Source of the DNA: Rosa chinensis
Lineage: Eukaryota; Streptophyta; Magnoliopsida; Rosales; Rosaceae
Direction: 5' to 3'
DNA: 64,000 nt
NCBI RefSeq assembly: GCF_002994745.2
Contig: NC_037088.1
Span: 60,530,397-60,594,396 of the forward strand
How positions within the stretch are numbered: the first letter of the stretch is position 1; each line of letters starts with the position of its first letter. Both the position numbers and the translations under genes were made by a program. Shown piece by piece: positions 11,848 through 22,414 of the stretch. The notes beneath the pieces are model-generated. The model saw nothing but the letters and a program-made list of their open reading frames with translations. It ran no database searches and had not been told where the DNA came from.

Positions 11848-13999
11848 TTAACACAGGGGAAGATCCGACGGTGGAGACTCGATTGACTGGAGCTTCCCGA
11901 CTCCGTTATCCACCAGGAATACCATAGCCAAACCCCAGTTGATGTGAACATCCAAGTGACAATGCATTATCCAAGCACCTGTTTATGTACATACCAAACA
12001 TATCTGTTAGTTTATATATTCATCAAATCCTTGATTTTATTATACATAATAGTCTAATCATCGCTCATCGTTACCTGGATTGTCAGCCACAAATCTGATG
12101 ACAGCCCAACCATTCACTGGTACCGCAACTGTGTTCCTCATAGGAGGATCAACCAGGTTGAATTTTTTAGTGTCAGTCTTGGCATTGAAATTACCAAACC
12201 CTTCTGCAAGGACGTAGAAATCGTATCCGTGGAGATGAATCGGGTGGTTTTCGGGTGTGACAATACTAGTGTCTTGCAACACCACCTGGACTCTTGATCC
12301 GTATTTCAATGGGTATCCCTTGGTCCCGGAGTTGGGCTGCCAGAGTGATTGGCTCACGTTGCCGGTGTAGTCAAACTGCCGCGGCGGGTTTGCGGGGAAA
12401 TCAGAAGTGACAACTCCGGGGATATTCTGCTGGTAAGCTTGAAGGATGGAGATGTTGTTTGGTAGCACAAAAGAGACATTGTTCATGCTGGCGGTGAAGC
12501 GCGTGCCGTTAGGGCCTTGGCACCTACTGGAGGGGAAATTTTTGGGGCAGTTGTTGAGTCCGAGGCCGACTGTGAAGAAGAGGTTCTCGTCGATTTCGGT
12601 GGGGACTTCGACCTTTCTAGGGCTTCGGAAGCTGGTGGTGAAGGCGGAGGAGGTGTTGGTGTCGTTGTAAGCAGGGAGTGGGGGCATGACGGGCTTAGTT
12701 GATGAGCCGTTTTTGCAGTTGCTGCATGGAGCAGACTTGTACTCGAGAATGGCGGTGGTGGTGGTGTTGTCGAATGCTGCATTTTGTGCGCTGAAATAGG
12801 CACGCGCTGCCATGTAGTACCGAGATGGTGGCTGGTCGCCGGTGATTAAAACGTCGGTGGTCTGCCCGGGGCCTAACATGAGGGTAGTGGTGGTGAAGGG
12901 CTTGGTGTAGGAGGCGTCGGCACCGACAACGGTGAGTTTATGGTTGGCGACGGTGAAGAAAAGTTGCTGGTTAAGAGCGGCGTTGATGATTCGGAGGAGG
13001 TTGGTTTCGCCGGAGTCTATGGGAACTATCACTGTGTCTGCATAACAAAGATGAATTATTAATTTATTATTATGCTCACCAAATACATGTCAATATTTAA
13101 TATTTATTTCGTGAAAGCCGGAGTCTATGGGAACTATCACTCTGCCTCCATATATTTATTTCGTAAAAAAAAATTGATGACATCGAAACAAACCTTTGCT
13201 CGAGCACTTGTAAAGATCACCAGGTTGACCATTGATTGTGTAAGCATCAGAAACATTTGGAGCTGCTCCGGTTCTGGTTGCTTCCCTCACCACGTCGATG
13301 GGGTTTGCATTCCACCACTCACCGAGAAGAAGTGTTGTCTCGCGCTTTGGTTTAGGGAATGGATACGAGTCTCCTTGTTTAGGATGAATAATAAGTGCTC
13401 CATAAACTGTGGCTCTAAGCCAAGAGCTGTGAGCGTGCCACCAGAGTGTACCTTCTTGACCTTGGATTGTAAACCGGTAAGTGTAGCTTCCTCCGGGCCT
13501 AATCGGGCACTGAGTTACAAATTCTGGCCCATCAGCCCATCCAGTTCTCATTTGGCGAATTCCATGCCTGAAATTACACACATCATGTTAAGTTATCACT
13601 ACGCATGTATGTATACATATATAAAGAAGTTTATAAAATCAAAATAGTTACCAGTGAATAGTCACGTTGTATCGAGCTTTGTTCGTGACCTTGATGACTA
13701 GAGTGTCGCCATTGTTAACTTCCAAGGTTGGTCCGGGTAACTGTCCGTTCACGGTGATGCTATTCTGAGTTTTGCACAGCCTCTTCACTGGTGTTGCTTG
13801 AATCTATTCATTCATTTCCATTATCAAAATGGTCAGTACATGAAATGAACTATACTAAACGTACGTACAAGATATACAGAGAAATCGAACTTACAACAAA
13901 TTCATGGTTCTGGGTTCTGGGTTCTGCCGATGATATTGTCGATGAAGCCAGGAGGAGGCAAAGGCCTAAAAGGAAAATGGAGCTGTTGAGTACTTCCAT
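11848..13999 (-). CDS. Laccase (secreted multicopper oxidase), five exons
   Basis: Laccases oxidise monolignols and other phenolics in the cell wall, using four copper ions to reduce oxygen to water. Exons, in transcription order: 13999-13895, 13803-13652, 13567-13194, 13037-12075 and 11978-11848, giving 574 aa; all junctions are GT-AG and in frame. An N-terminal signal peptide (hydrophobic core [12 protein letters not shown]) is evident. Copper motifs: HWHG (85-88), WWHAH (128-132), [11 protein letters not shown], and [14 protein letters not shown] near the C-terminus, which ends SPPSDLPLC as in several plant laccases. Length fits the family (about 560-580 aa). The usual intron that splits the second copper region is absent, so exon 3 is long. 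The four copper-site motifs read intact; the precise Arabidopsis counterpart is not decided. A degenerate miR397-like site lies in exon 4. Confidence 0.93.
12968..12989 (-). promoter_or_regulatory. Possible degenerate miR397 target site in laccase mRNA
   Basis: Many plant laccase mRNAs are cleaved by miR397 at a site encoding RIINAALN. Here the same peptide region is present and the first ten bases read TCATCAACGC. The half that pairs with the miRNA seed carries several substitutions (ending CTTAACCA), so regulation may be weak or lost. The canonical site is from memory. Confidence 0.35.
13118..13151 (-). repeat. 34-bp duplicated copy of a laccase exon boundary inside an intron
   Basis: Positions 13118-13151 match 13010-13043, which spans the start of laccase exon 4 and its acceptor AG, at 31 of 34 bases. 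The copy lies in the preceding intron, about 108 bases upstream in transcription. One change alters the acceptor-like CTGCAT context, so the copy is probably not used for splicing. Confidence 0.8.
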
Positions 14000-14082
14000 T
14001 GGTGATCGATCTGTTAGCTATGGGAGCTTAGAACTTTGCTCTCTGGAAAGGTTGAGTGACGAAGTGACAGGAAGGGTGAGGT

Positions 14083-14090
14083 TTTTATAG
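14083..14090 (-). promoter_or_regulatory. TATA box of the laccase gene
   Basis: The minus strand reads CTATAAAAAC about 85 bases upstream of the laccase ATG (13999), a suitable position and sequence for a plant TATA box. Confidence 0.65.
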
Positions 14091-14099
14091 GAAGAGGTT

Positions 14100-15829
14100 G
14101 AGGCGGAGTGAGATTAATTGCTGTTTGAGGTTGGCAGATTAGGTTTCGATTCGCAAACTTAGTTCAACCCTATAGGAGGTAGTTGTTGCACCCACTGGCC
14201 TAATGTATCCAGAGTTTTAATTGTTTCTTCAACAATCGAATGCTTGCTTTTCAAGTCTTTAAATAATTTCAACAAAGCATTAAATTGGGATATATAGCCT
14301 GGAAGTCCTGCAGATAGTTTAGTAGGTTTAATTTCTATGATAAACTCTGTTTAACTTTATTAATCGGTTATAGGTGTCATTTGGTCTGAAAGAACATTAG
14401 ATTTTTTCAAAAGAGTGGAAGTGGAATCCCACTTTTCATTATGTAAAGACAATCGTAATGCTCCCAAGAACAAAAGGCGACCATAAATAATACTAGTCAA
14501 ACCCATTATTCGATTTTTTCTTTCTGTCCAAAATCCAAATAAAGAAAATTAAAGTAATGATTTTTAAAGCAAGACCAATTTAGAACCCCTTTCATAATTA
14601 ACATGATTGAAAATTATTTCTCGTTCAACGTTGTTATAACATTCATGTAAACACGATCATGTATCACCGTCTATACATGTAGATTAGATTTCTTTATACG
14701 GAGGCTACAAGAGAAGGAAAGAGTATATATATATATAGTTATATACAAGTCATACTCAATGATCGAATTCATCAAGCTCATATCGTTTTCTTTCCTAATT
14801 ATGGTGAAAATCGAAACTAATATTGCTTCAGTCTTTAGGGAAAAGTGGAGACACCTTTATTTTTTTTGAAATTATTTCATCATATTGCAATGTCATATAT
14901 GTATAAATATGCAATGCAAAATCAACACCCTAACTCCTTAAGCATAAAGAGCTCCTAATCAAATTTTTTTTTTTTTACTCAATGAAGAATGTAGTTGAGT
15001 TGGGTGGACAAGTACGTGTTTGATGGTGGAGTGCAAGAAATTTGTGGGTTTCTAATTGATGTTAATTGTGGACCAAGCTAGTTCAAATCAATTGGTTTCC
15101 CTTTGAAAGGTGAAGTGATGTAGATGAAGTCAGCTCTGCTAATTAGGTGACATATTTGTTGCATGCATTACAATGAAGATTTGATTGAGTCCAACAGCAA
15201 TTCAGTTAGAGAGATGGATCTGCTTAAAAGTGCTAATAGTTAAATTAGAATAACTACTTAAGATAGCTAGGTTTGTCTGTACGTGTCTTTAATTAGTTCA
15301 AAGAATCTGGTTAGCTAGTAGCTAGCTAGTTAAAGATAACATTACCAATTAATAGTAATGATTTAGTATTGTACTTATCAAAAAAAAAAAAAGATTTAGT
15401 ATTGTACCCAATGTGTAAATAGTTATGAAGCAAAATTAATTAAGAGTCAGTTTAGAGAAAGCTAGGGAAGGATTGACATACCCGGTCATGGTGGAGTTTA
15501 AAGACAAAGGTCATAGTTGGCAAGGACCAAACCCCTTCAATTATTACATGAACTCATGTATAGCATTTCCAAAACAAAAGTACATATGCTAGTTTTACAC
15601 AAATTTCTTTAATTTTGATAGAGAAGATTTGAACTAATAATTAATATCATATCCAGTATTGTCAAGATACCACAATTACTTTATTTACTTTGATTAATTG
15701 ACTTTGCCCATTGATTCAATTCTAGTGCTTAATTTATAGGCACTATTAACTATTTCAATTGTTTAGTAACCAATTTAATTAGTTAGTGGTGAGCTAGTGA
15801 TGATTATTGTTAATTAACTTTATGCATTG
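14100..15829. other. Laccase upstream region and AT-rich spacer
   Basis: No gene recognised. It contains short CTAGCTAG-rich palindromic text near 15310-15330 and a TATATATATATA run near 14726. The laccase promoter should lie in the left part. Confidence 0.4.
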
Positions 15830-15935
15830 TTACATACGTGTGAGCAATTGGGTGCTTGATTTTTTTATTTTCTTCATACCGATTGCATACAATGATATGT
15901 TAATTTCCAACATATTGTGTTCTAATATATATATA

Positions 15936-16144
15936 CTAGCAGGGCCCACACATTATTTGTGTAAAGAGAAATTAAAAGTAGTGATAAAATTTTACCACAT
16001 TTTCTGTTTTTCATTTATTTTGTAATTTACCATATTATCATTATTGATTAATTATATTTCATAATTTTTTAATATATAAAGGTTAAATTGGTAAAAAATT
16101 TCAGTTTTGGAGAGCAAGCTCTCTTCTCTTAATAATAGTATAGA
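15936..16144 (-). mobile_element. Helitron-like terminal segment (minus orientation)
   Basis: On the minus strand the segment starts TCTATACTATTATTAAGAG and ends CTAG, with a small CACA/TGTG stem just before the end. It lies between an A and a T, as Helitrons do. A second copy of the left-end text (AATAATAGTATAGATATAT) follows at 16180-16198, so the whole 15928-16431 block may be two elements or one element with a duplicated end. No Rep/helicase gene is present. Confidence 0.5.
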
Positions 16145-16497
16145 TATATATATATATATATATACTATTTTATATATAATAATAGTATAGATATATTATT
16201 TTATACTATTTTACCAAAATATCCCTCAAATATTAAAAAACATTTGAACTCAAATATTTGAGAAAGACAAAATGGACAATTCACAAATAAAAGAAAAAAA
16301 AAGAAAATTTAAAAAAAAAATTAAATCAAAAACAAAATATTTGCAGCAATTTTCTCTAAATTCTGTGGAATAACTTCCCATATAATTATCCACACCCATA
16401 AAATGTATTTAGAGTCTAGTATATATATATATGAGAAATCTCTTCGAATAAGTGTGGAAGTACGTGAACTCAAGAAACAAGGAAAAAAATGATTCAT

Positions 16498-17528
16498 AAT
16501 TAGTTTGAGACCAAGCTAATAAAATTCTCACCGCTTATCACAAGTTGAAACCCTACCCTAGGGATTTGTGCATATTGGCGGCGGCGTTTGACCGCGGTTC
16601 TCTTGGTCTAGGCTGGACGAGGCTGTTCTTTAGGAGATCTCATCGGTGTGTGGAGCGAGAGTTACTAGGTTGCTTTCGCTGTTGTTCGCCGGCGAAGTTT
16701 GCGAGCTTGGATTTGTCAGATAGCTCGTCGGCGAGGGTAGAGCGCGGAGGTGTGGTCGTTTCGGTGGCTGCGCTGTCTGTGAGGCAAGAGGATCGGGACC
16801 AGATCGAAGACTAGGTGTTAACTACAGATTGAAGGCTGGGAGTGGATCGTTCTTGATTCTGCCTGGGTCTTGACTCCAAAGCTTGGATCGTCGGCGGTCT
16901 TTGTTCGAACTGTTTCTACCGGATCTGATGGTGCACTGGACTGGGAGACCACCGGAGGGACGAAAAGCGGCACCAGCAACCTGGGCTATTGTCCTTTTTG
17001 CTCAGGCTTGGGCCTGGGTCTAACCTTGGGCTGATGGCTCCATGCTGTGGGCCAGTAGGGAGGGTGTCTTGCCATCCTCATTCATTACTTAGTGCTTTGG
17101 GCTAGTCCGGCCCGAGAGCTTGACCTCCTTGGGCGATGTTGAGCTTTTACGGTCTCTCAAGTGCTAGTCATAACTCAGATCATGGTTCTCCAGACTTGAT
17201 AATTATCTCGAGTTTGACTGGACAAAGCGGCTTATGGATGAAGAATTGGCTCCTATTTGTTTGCTGGGAAGTAGCTTTCTTTTTCGTACCACAATTGCGT
17301 GATTGGCGGATGGTTGGCTAGAAGATGATTTTGCCTCAGAAGAAACGGAGTTGTTCTTTGTGTATGAGTCCGTAAAAAGTGGGCTCCATTTGACTTGTAA
17401 TGAGTTTGCAGTACTTAGATAGGAGATTGGTTGTTAACCTGCCATTTTTTTGTCTTTAAGGGTATGTAGACTCTAGCTTTTTGCTGGTTATCTAATGCAA
17501 TGAACCTTCTATTTCAAAAAAAAAAAAA
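16498..17528 (+). mobile_element. LINE-like retroposon with poly(A) tail, about 1.03 kb
   Basis: The block ends in a run of 13 A and is flanked by direct repeats of AAAAAAATGATTCAT (16483-16497, and about 17522-17536, partly within the tail). A poly(A) end plus a long, A-rich target duplication points to target-primed reverse transcription by LINE machinery. The interior is GC-richer than its surroundings and lacks an intact open frame, so it is a 5'-truncated LINE or a non-autonomous relative. Confidence 0.75.
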
Positions 17529-17911
17529 TGATTCATGCATGGAAGTTATAAAACACAAGAAATTATTTAAGCTAACAAGAAGAAGACAATGTGATCGACA
17601 ACCGTTAGTCTCTTAGAATCTAAGCATGTCCTTGATGTGAACTTAGGTACGAGCAATTGGGCGCTTTCTTTCGTCGTATCAATTAATTTTATATCATGAT
17701 ATGTTAATTTCCATCATATTGTGTTTTAATATGAGAAATTTCTTCGGATAAGTGTCTAAATATAAATTAATTATGATTACATTTGATCCAAGCATGCATA
17801 CAAGTCATATATGTGACCAAACACAAGAATTATTAAATCTAACTCGAAGAAGACAAGTTGATCGACAACCGTTAGTCTCTTAGAATCCAAGCATGTCCTT
17901 GATGTGAACAT

Positions 17912-18925
17912 ATTAAGCTAGATGGAGACCTAGCTAGGAAACGGGTGGGATCGATGATTAGGATTAGACAGGTGAACAAGATTAATTAAAGGTTAGCAAT
18001 TGACAAAGTCGATTGGTAGAGTTTGTTATTGACTTTTCACAATGTTGACAACAGGAGAAAGAAACTAGTACTAGTCTACTACTAGAAGAGAAGTCGTTAT
18101 GAGTTCGCTATTTTCTGAAAGCAAAACAAGAAAAAAGCCAATTTGATTGAGTAGCAAGTTCATTTGATCTTTGAGTACGTACGTTCCTTGTCGAACTTTC
18201 CTGTGATCTGGTTTTTCATTATGTTTATCTTCTTTCTTTCTGCTACTTTTCTTGGGATTTCGTTTTCATGGGTAGTTGTGGGTGGTTGCGAAGTTACTTA
18301 CATTTCTAATTGCATCAAACACAAATCGTATTCATATGATCGAGATTGCTTGCTTATGTGCTAGCTGTAACTAGCTACATGTTGTGAAAATTAACGAGCA
18401 TATTCGAAAGTTTTTACACAACATCGATTCTTATTTATAAGAGTATTTATTTGCTCTAAATTACTAGAACTACAAACATAAATAATAAAGTCTAACATGG
18501 AGCATGATAAATGTCTCATCGTACAAAATGTAGGTGTCATGGACAATCATTATACACAGTGATCAATCCATCTTCTTTGTTTCCAAAGACGATAATCATC
18601 ATCGAATTGCAGAGAAATTTTGGCATGCATTCATTTTTGGATTCAAATTTACTCACCCCCAATACTTTGGTGGTGATATCATCATTCAATATAAAGCTGT
18701 CATGTGTTATCTTTATTAATTAAGCTAATTCTGTAGAGAATAGTTAAATTTTTGAAGTACCTGTAATACCCATAGTTTATTAATATGAAGAATAACAACA
18801 TTTTCATCATGAGAGGGTGAAATTGATATTAGCCATAAAACTGAAAATAACTACCCACTATCCATTTATTTTCTTTTTTGTTTTTCAATCTTTATCTATT
18901 TTCATAAATTTTCAAAAATAAACGG
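17912..18925. other. Non-genic AT-rich spacer
   Basis: No gene or RNA recognised. Several short open frames (for example near 18164 and 18511) have no family features. Part of the right side probably belongs to the Helitron whose end is at 18962. Confidence 0.4.
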
Positions 18926-18931
18926 TCAAAT

Positions 18932-18962
18932 GGCACGCACAGAGTGCGTGTCAAGAGACTAG
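18932..18962 (+). mobile_element. Helitron 3' terminus
   Basis: A GC-rich hairpin (ACGCAC, loop AGA, GTGCGT) is followed about ten bases later by CTAG and then T, the standard 3' end of plant Helitrons. The 5' TC end was not fixed; a TCTGTAGAGAATAG start near 18731 is only a guess. Confidence 0.6.
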
Positions 18963-19700
18963 TAAAACATAATAATAATTAATCATCATGTTTTATTAAA
19001 AAAAATATTTTAAGTATAAATGAATTATGACGTGGTAAGTTTTAATAGGGTAAGGAAACGTTCTGACAAGATCCCAATATATTCTTGGTGGTCAAAGGGG
19101 AGGAAGTGTTCTGACAAGATCCCCCGAGCACGGATTAGTCTCTGGGCCTAAGAAGCCTTTAAGGACACCATGTGATTGATAAATAAAAAAAACAAAAAAA
19201 TAGGGTGGTAATATCACCACAAAATAAAAGTGATGAACAAATTTGATTTCTTCATTTTTAAGTACGTGGACAGTGTAGCTGAAGTATTGACATAATCTTA
19301 ATCATTAAGGCTTTAATTAGTATTTTATAATATTGACTGCACAAATCTTTGCTCATTCCCAAGGTGTGGAAGAAAATAAAAATTTAAAAACTATAAACTA
19401 ACTATAATTCATGTCTTTATCTTATAAAAACTGGACCTCATATCTTTCTTAAAAAACAAAAAAAAATCTCAAGACTATGATTTCTACTCGAAATTGTGAA
19501 CTATGCACACGATTTTTAGCCAAAATTGCACGTTCTTATTTTTTTATCAAATTTTTTCTCCTAAACCATGAAAATTACGATTTTTAAACACGGTCGAACT
19601 AACCGAATTCAAAACAATGATACAAACTTTTTTCATGATATTTGTGAGGGTCCTTTTTGAATTAAACATTGACTAGGCCAAAATCAACCCAATAATCCGA
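18963..19700. other. Non-genic AT-rich spacer with a 21-bp inverted repeat
   Basis: No gene is seen. The phrase GTTCTGACAAGATCCC occurs twice (near 19060 and 19107). CCCAATAATC and GATTATTGGG form perfect arms around one C at 19688-19708. Confidence 0.4.
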
Positions 19701-19940
19701 TTATTGGGAGGACTTTGTGCGTGATTCAGATAATGAATAGGGCTTGACAGCGTGAAGTATGGTGTGGGAGCTAGAAATATACTGCGGTGAGAGAATTTGG
19801 GGGTTTTCTGGATTTGGGTTTCTGGAAGATGGGTTTGAAGGAGGTTTTGGGAGAAAATGGCTAAGAGTTGGGTTTGTGCTTAAAGGCTTGAAAGCTTGAT
19901 TTTCTATAAGTGTTTCTAAGTATTCTGGGTATTGCTCCAT
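19701..19940 (-). CDS. Small open frame of unknown nature (79 aa)
   Basis: The frame starts MEQYPEYLETLIENQAF and is rich in Pro, Asn and Ser further on. A TATA-like sequence (TATATAAAGG) lies about 40 bases upstream of the ATG on the same strand, which is why it is listed. It has no recognised domain, membrane segment or signal peptide, and it could be part of a decayed element. Confidence 0.2.
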   Translation of the reverse strand: MEQYPEYLETLIENQAFKPLSTNPTLSHFLPKPPSNPSSRNPNPENPQILSPQYISSSHTILHAVKPYSLSESRTKSSQ

Positions 19941-20856
19941 TACCTTAGGTTCCCGTTCTCTCCCCCAAATCTCCCTTTATATAGACTATTGGGAACGCAT
20001 AGTTTATGGGTAAAGCATTTCTTCTTCAATCTACACATAATTCCTTAAATCCAGGGAAAGAGAAGCTTACTTGAGAGATGAAGTTTTGGGAGGAAGAGAC
20101 AGTCGTTACAGCAGTAGACAACGATTGCAGCAGAGCAGCTGCGGTGATGCAAATCCTGGAACTAGGTGGACGAGGAAGTTTAGGAACTGTTGGCTCATTG
20201 TTTAAGGAAGAGGAGGATATCTCTTAACTGGTCACAAAGCTTCCTCCTCGCCAACTGACAGGAGGAATCTCTATGCCTCAAGGACTTTGGTTTGATATGT
20301 GTATCCAATTGCTGCTGGGGAGAAAACAAGGCTAGAACAAAGTGGAAGAAAGTGTTGGGTTTTGGGCTTTCTTTCTTTTGGGTTTTAGGCAATAAGGTTT
20401 GGGCTTTCTTTTCTTTTGAGTTTTGGGTTTTGAGGAAAATGTTGGCTCAAATCTCATATTCACCATTTCGTTATTGATTTAAGTCATCAGGCTTGGATTC
20501 CAGGCCCAAGACTAAAATCACCAATGACAGTATATCAATAGACGAGCATTATGTGTTTCTGTAACCTTCCACACCACACCCACTTCTGCAAGCCCCAAGA
20601 GCGTAGTTGTGGCTTGGGTCCACATGTGTGGCATGAGGGTTCGAGAAAATATGTAATTTTGTATTTCCGAATACGTTTTGCTTGTGTCTTTCCTTGTCGG
20701 GGTTGAAATGTGTGTACGGCATGCTTTGTGTTTTTTTGGGTATCAACAATATTTCAAAATAAAAAAATAAAAAAATTCATAAAAGAAAGATTTAGTAGAG
20801 TTTTTTTGTGTTCCATCAAATGAATAATGTCCTAAAAATCATGTTCCCCCCGCAAC
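19941..20856. other. Unrecognised unique-looking sequence
   Basis: The 20030-20480 stretch is less AT-rich and has short open frames on both strands (for example 20195-20392 on minus), but no family could be named. The remainder up to 20848 is AT-rich spacer. Confidence 0.3.
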
Positions 20857-21835
20857 TAGGGCTGGCCTCGGGTCGGTGTTGCCATTTCCGGTATAAGAAT
20901 CGAGACCGAAACCGATTACTGTTCCTCGGTTCGGGTTTGAGAGTTTCCAGTTTTAGAACCGAGATGAAACCGAACCGACCATGCTCCAGTCGGTTCCTCT
21001 GTTTGTCGGGTTCATTTTCCTGATTTGCAGAATACCAGAACTGAGCTAGTTCTCAGTTTCTGATCTGCTTTCTATTTCTGGTGCGGTATGCAAAAATCAA
21101 CACAGTACGAGCCCAAGCCTTCAGTTTCCTAGCAACACAAACTTACAAAAGCTGAAAGTGAAAAGTAGCAAACTATGGTTGAAGGCATGAAAATAGAACT
21201 GCCGGAAACAGTAGAGCACAAGGAATGATCGATCTGAGGCATAAAGGTAAAGTAGATCTGGAGAAAGATGGGTTGGGTAGAGAGAAACCAACAGCAAAAC
21301 AAACAAACCTGAAGGAAAAACAAACAAAAGGGAAAACAGAGGCAAGAAGCCTTAGATCTAGGCCAGAACCTAGGCAAAATCGCACCACCGACTCTCAAGG
21401 TGCTTGAGAGAAAACCTGGGGCGAAGTAATTATGGGAATTTTAGGTTCTTAAACCAGCACATACTATCTCCCACTTTTTGTCTTTCTGTTTTTTTTTTCT
21501 CCCACTCTCAATTGAGAAGAATTCCCATGTGCATGCAACAGTTGCTGCCTGCTGCTCCCACTCTGCTCACCCACTATCTCTGACAGCCTTTAAAACATGG
21601 GAATTGTTTAAGTTTAGATATAATTGAGAGCAGCACGTGTACAAACATAAGAGAATCGGTTCCTCGGTTTTTTTGCTTTTCCAAAACTGAGAACCGACAC
21701 CGAACTGACTTGTCTTCATTCGGTTATGTTCAGAACAGAAACTGGATATTTAAGTATAAGAACCGCACCGAACCGCACCGAACTAGCGGGTTCGGTTCAG
21801 TTTTCCTGCTTTTCGGTTTAAAAATCCCATCCCTA
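20857..21835. mobile_element. hAT-like non-autonomous element, 979 bp
   Basis: The ends are TAGGGCTGG and, complemented, TAGGGATGG. Exact 8-bp flanks CCCGCAAC occur on both sides (20849-20856 and 21836-21843), as expected for hAT elements. Both subterminal regions carry many copies of CGGTTCGG/ACCGAACCG-type motifs in opposite orientations, likely transposase-binding arrays. The interior (about 21100-21600) has no transposase. Confidence 0.85.
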
Positions 21836-21917
21836 CCCGCAACAAGTGCTAGCCCCAACATGCCTTTGGGCTTTGGACATGGACTAACTAATAGTGGCCC
21901 CCAGGTCATCGATATCT

Positions 21918-22140
21918 GACGTGGCAGCCTGCTAAATGCGGGTCGGACCCCCAACGCGACCCAACATTCCAACTCAAAAAATTTATCTCGTTAACAACAG
22001 ACCAATCTACAAAGGCCCAGATAACCAAATATTCGGCCCAAAACGCTTTCCTTTCTCGGCCCAAATCCCCCCAAAAAAAAAAAAAAGACATGATCCACTG
22101 CAAGCAGTACATTGTATTTACACGTGGCAGTCTACGTGGC
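21918..22140. promoter_or_regulatory. Cluster of ACGTGGC (ABRE/G-box) motifs upstream of SNX2
   Basis: GACGTGGCAG occurs near 21919, CACGTGGC at 22121-22128 and TACGTGGC at 22133-22140, the last two only 12 bases apart. These are ABRE/G-box cores, 270-500 bases upstream of the SNX2 start codon. bZIP control is plausible from the motifs but not shown. Confidence 0.5.
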
Positions 22141-22414
22141 GCAAGCAGCGTCATCGCTTCAAATCAAAACAAGTAGTTAGTCCAACTGTCCAAGTCCGCA
22201 CCCAGATTTTCCAAAACGGGCTCTCCCCGCCTTGACCCGCCCGAGTCCACTCGACTCACTTCCAAAACTCACTCTAATTCTCATGCAGCACCTCCTCCTC
22301 CTCCACCGCCTTCATCTCCTTATCCTTCACCGCCCCGCGCACGTTAGCCTCCCAACCACCCTATAATCCTTTTCGTTTTTTTTTCTCTTAATTAATTTCT
22401 AGAAAATTTTCAGA

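Larger units (their letters stand above)
15830..17911. repeat. Ancestral tandem duplication (about 268 bp) split by two later insertions
   Basis: Copy 2 is continuous at about 17644-17911. Copy 1 is in three pieces: about 15830-15927, 16432-16497 and 17537-17643. Shared phrases include GAGCAATTGGG, GATATGTTAATTTCCA, CATATTGTGTT, GAAATCTCTTCGAATAAGTG (one or two changes in copy 2) and CGACAACCGTTAGTCTCTTA. The text missing between pieces of copy 1 corresponds to the Helitron-like block and to the LINE-like block, so copy 2 acts as an empty-site control for the first insertion. Confidence 0.8.

Noticed and set aside
13072..13647. 191-aa plus-strand frame
   Set aside because: Antisense to laccase exon 3, which carries the copper motifs on the minus strand.
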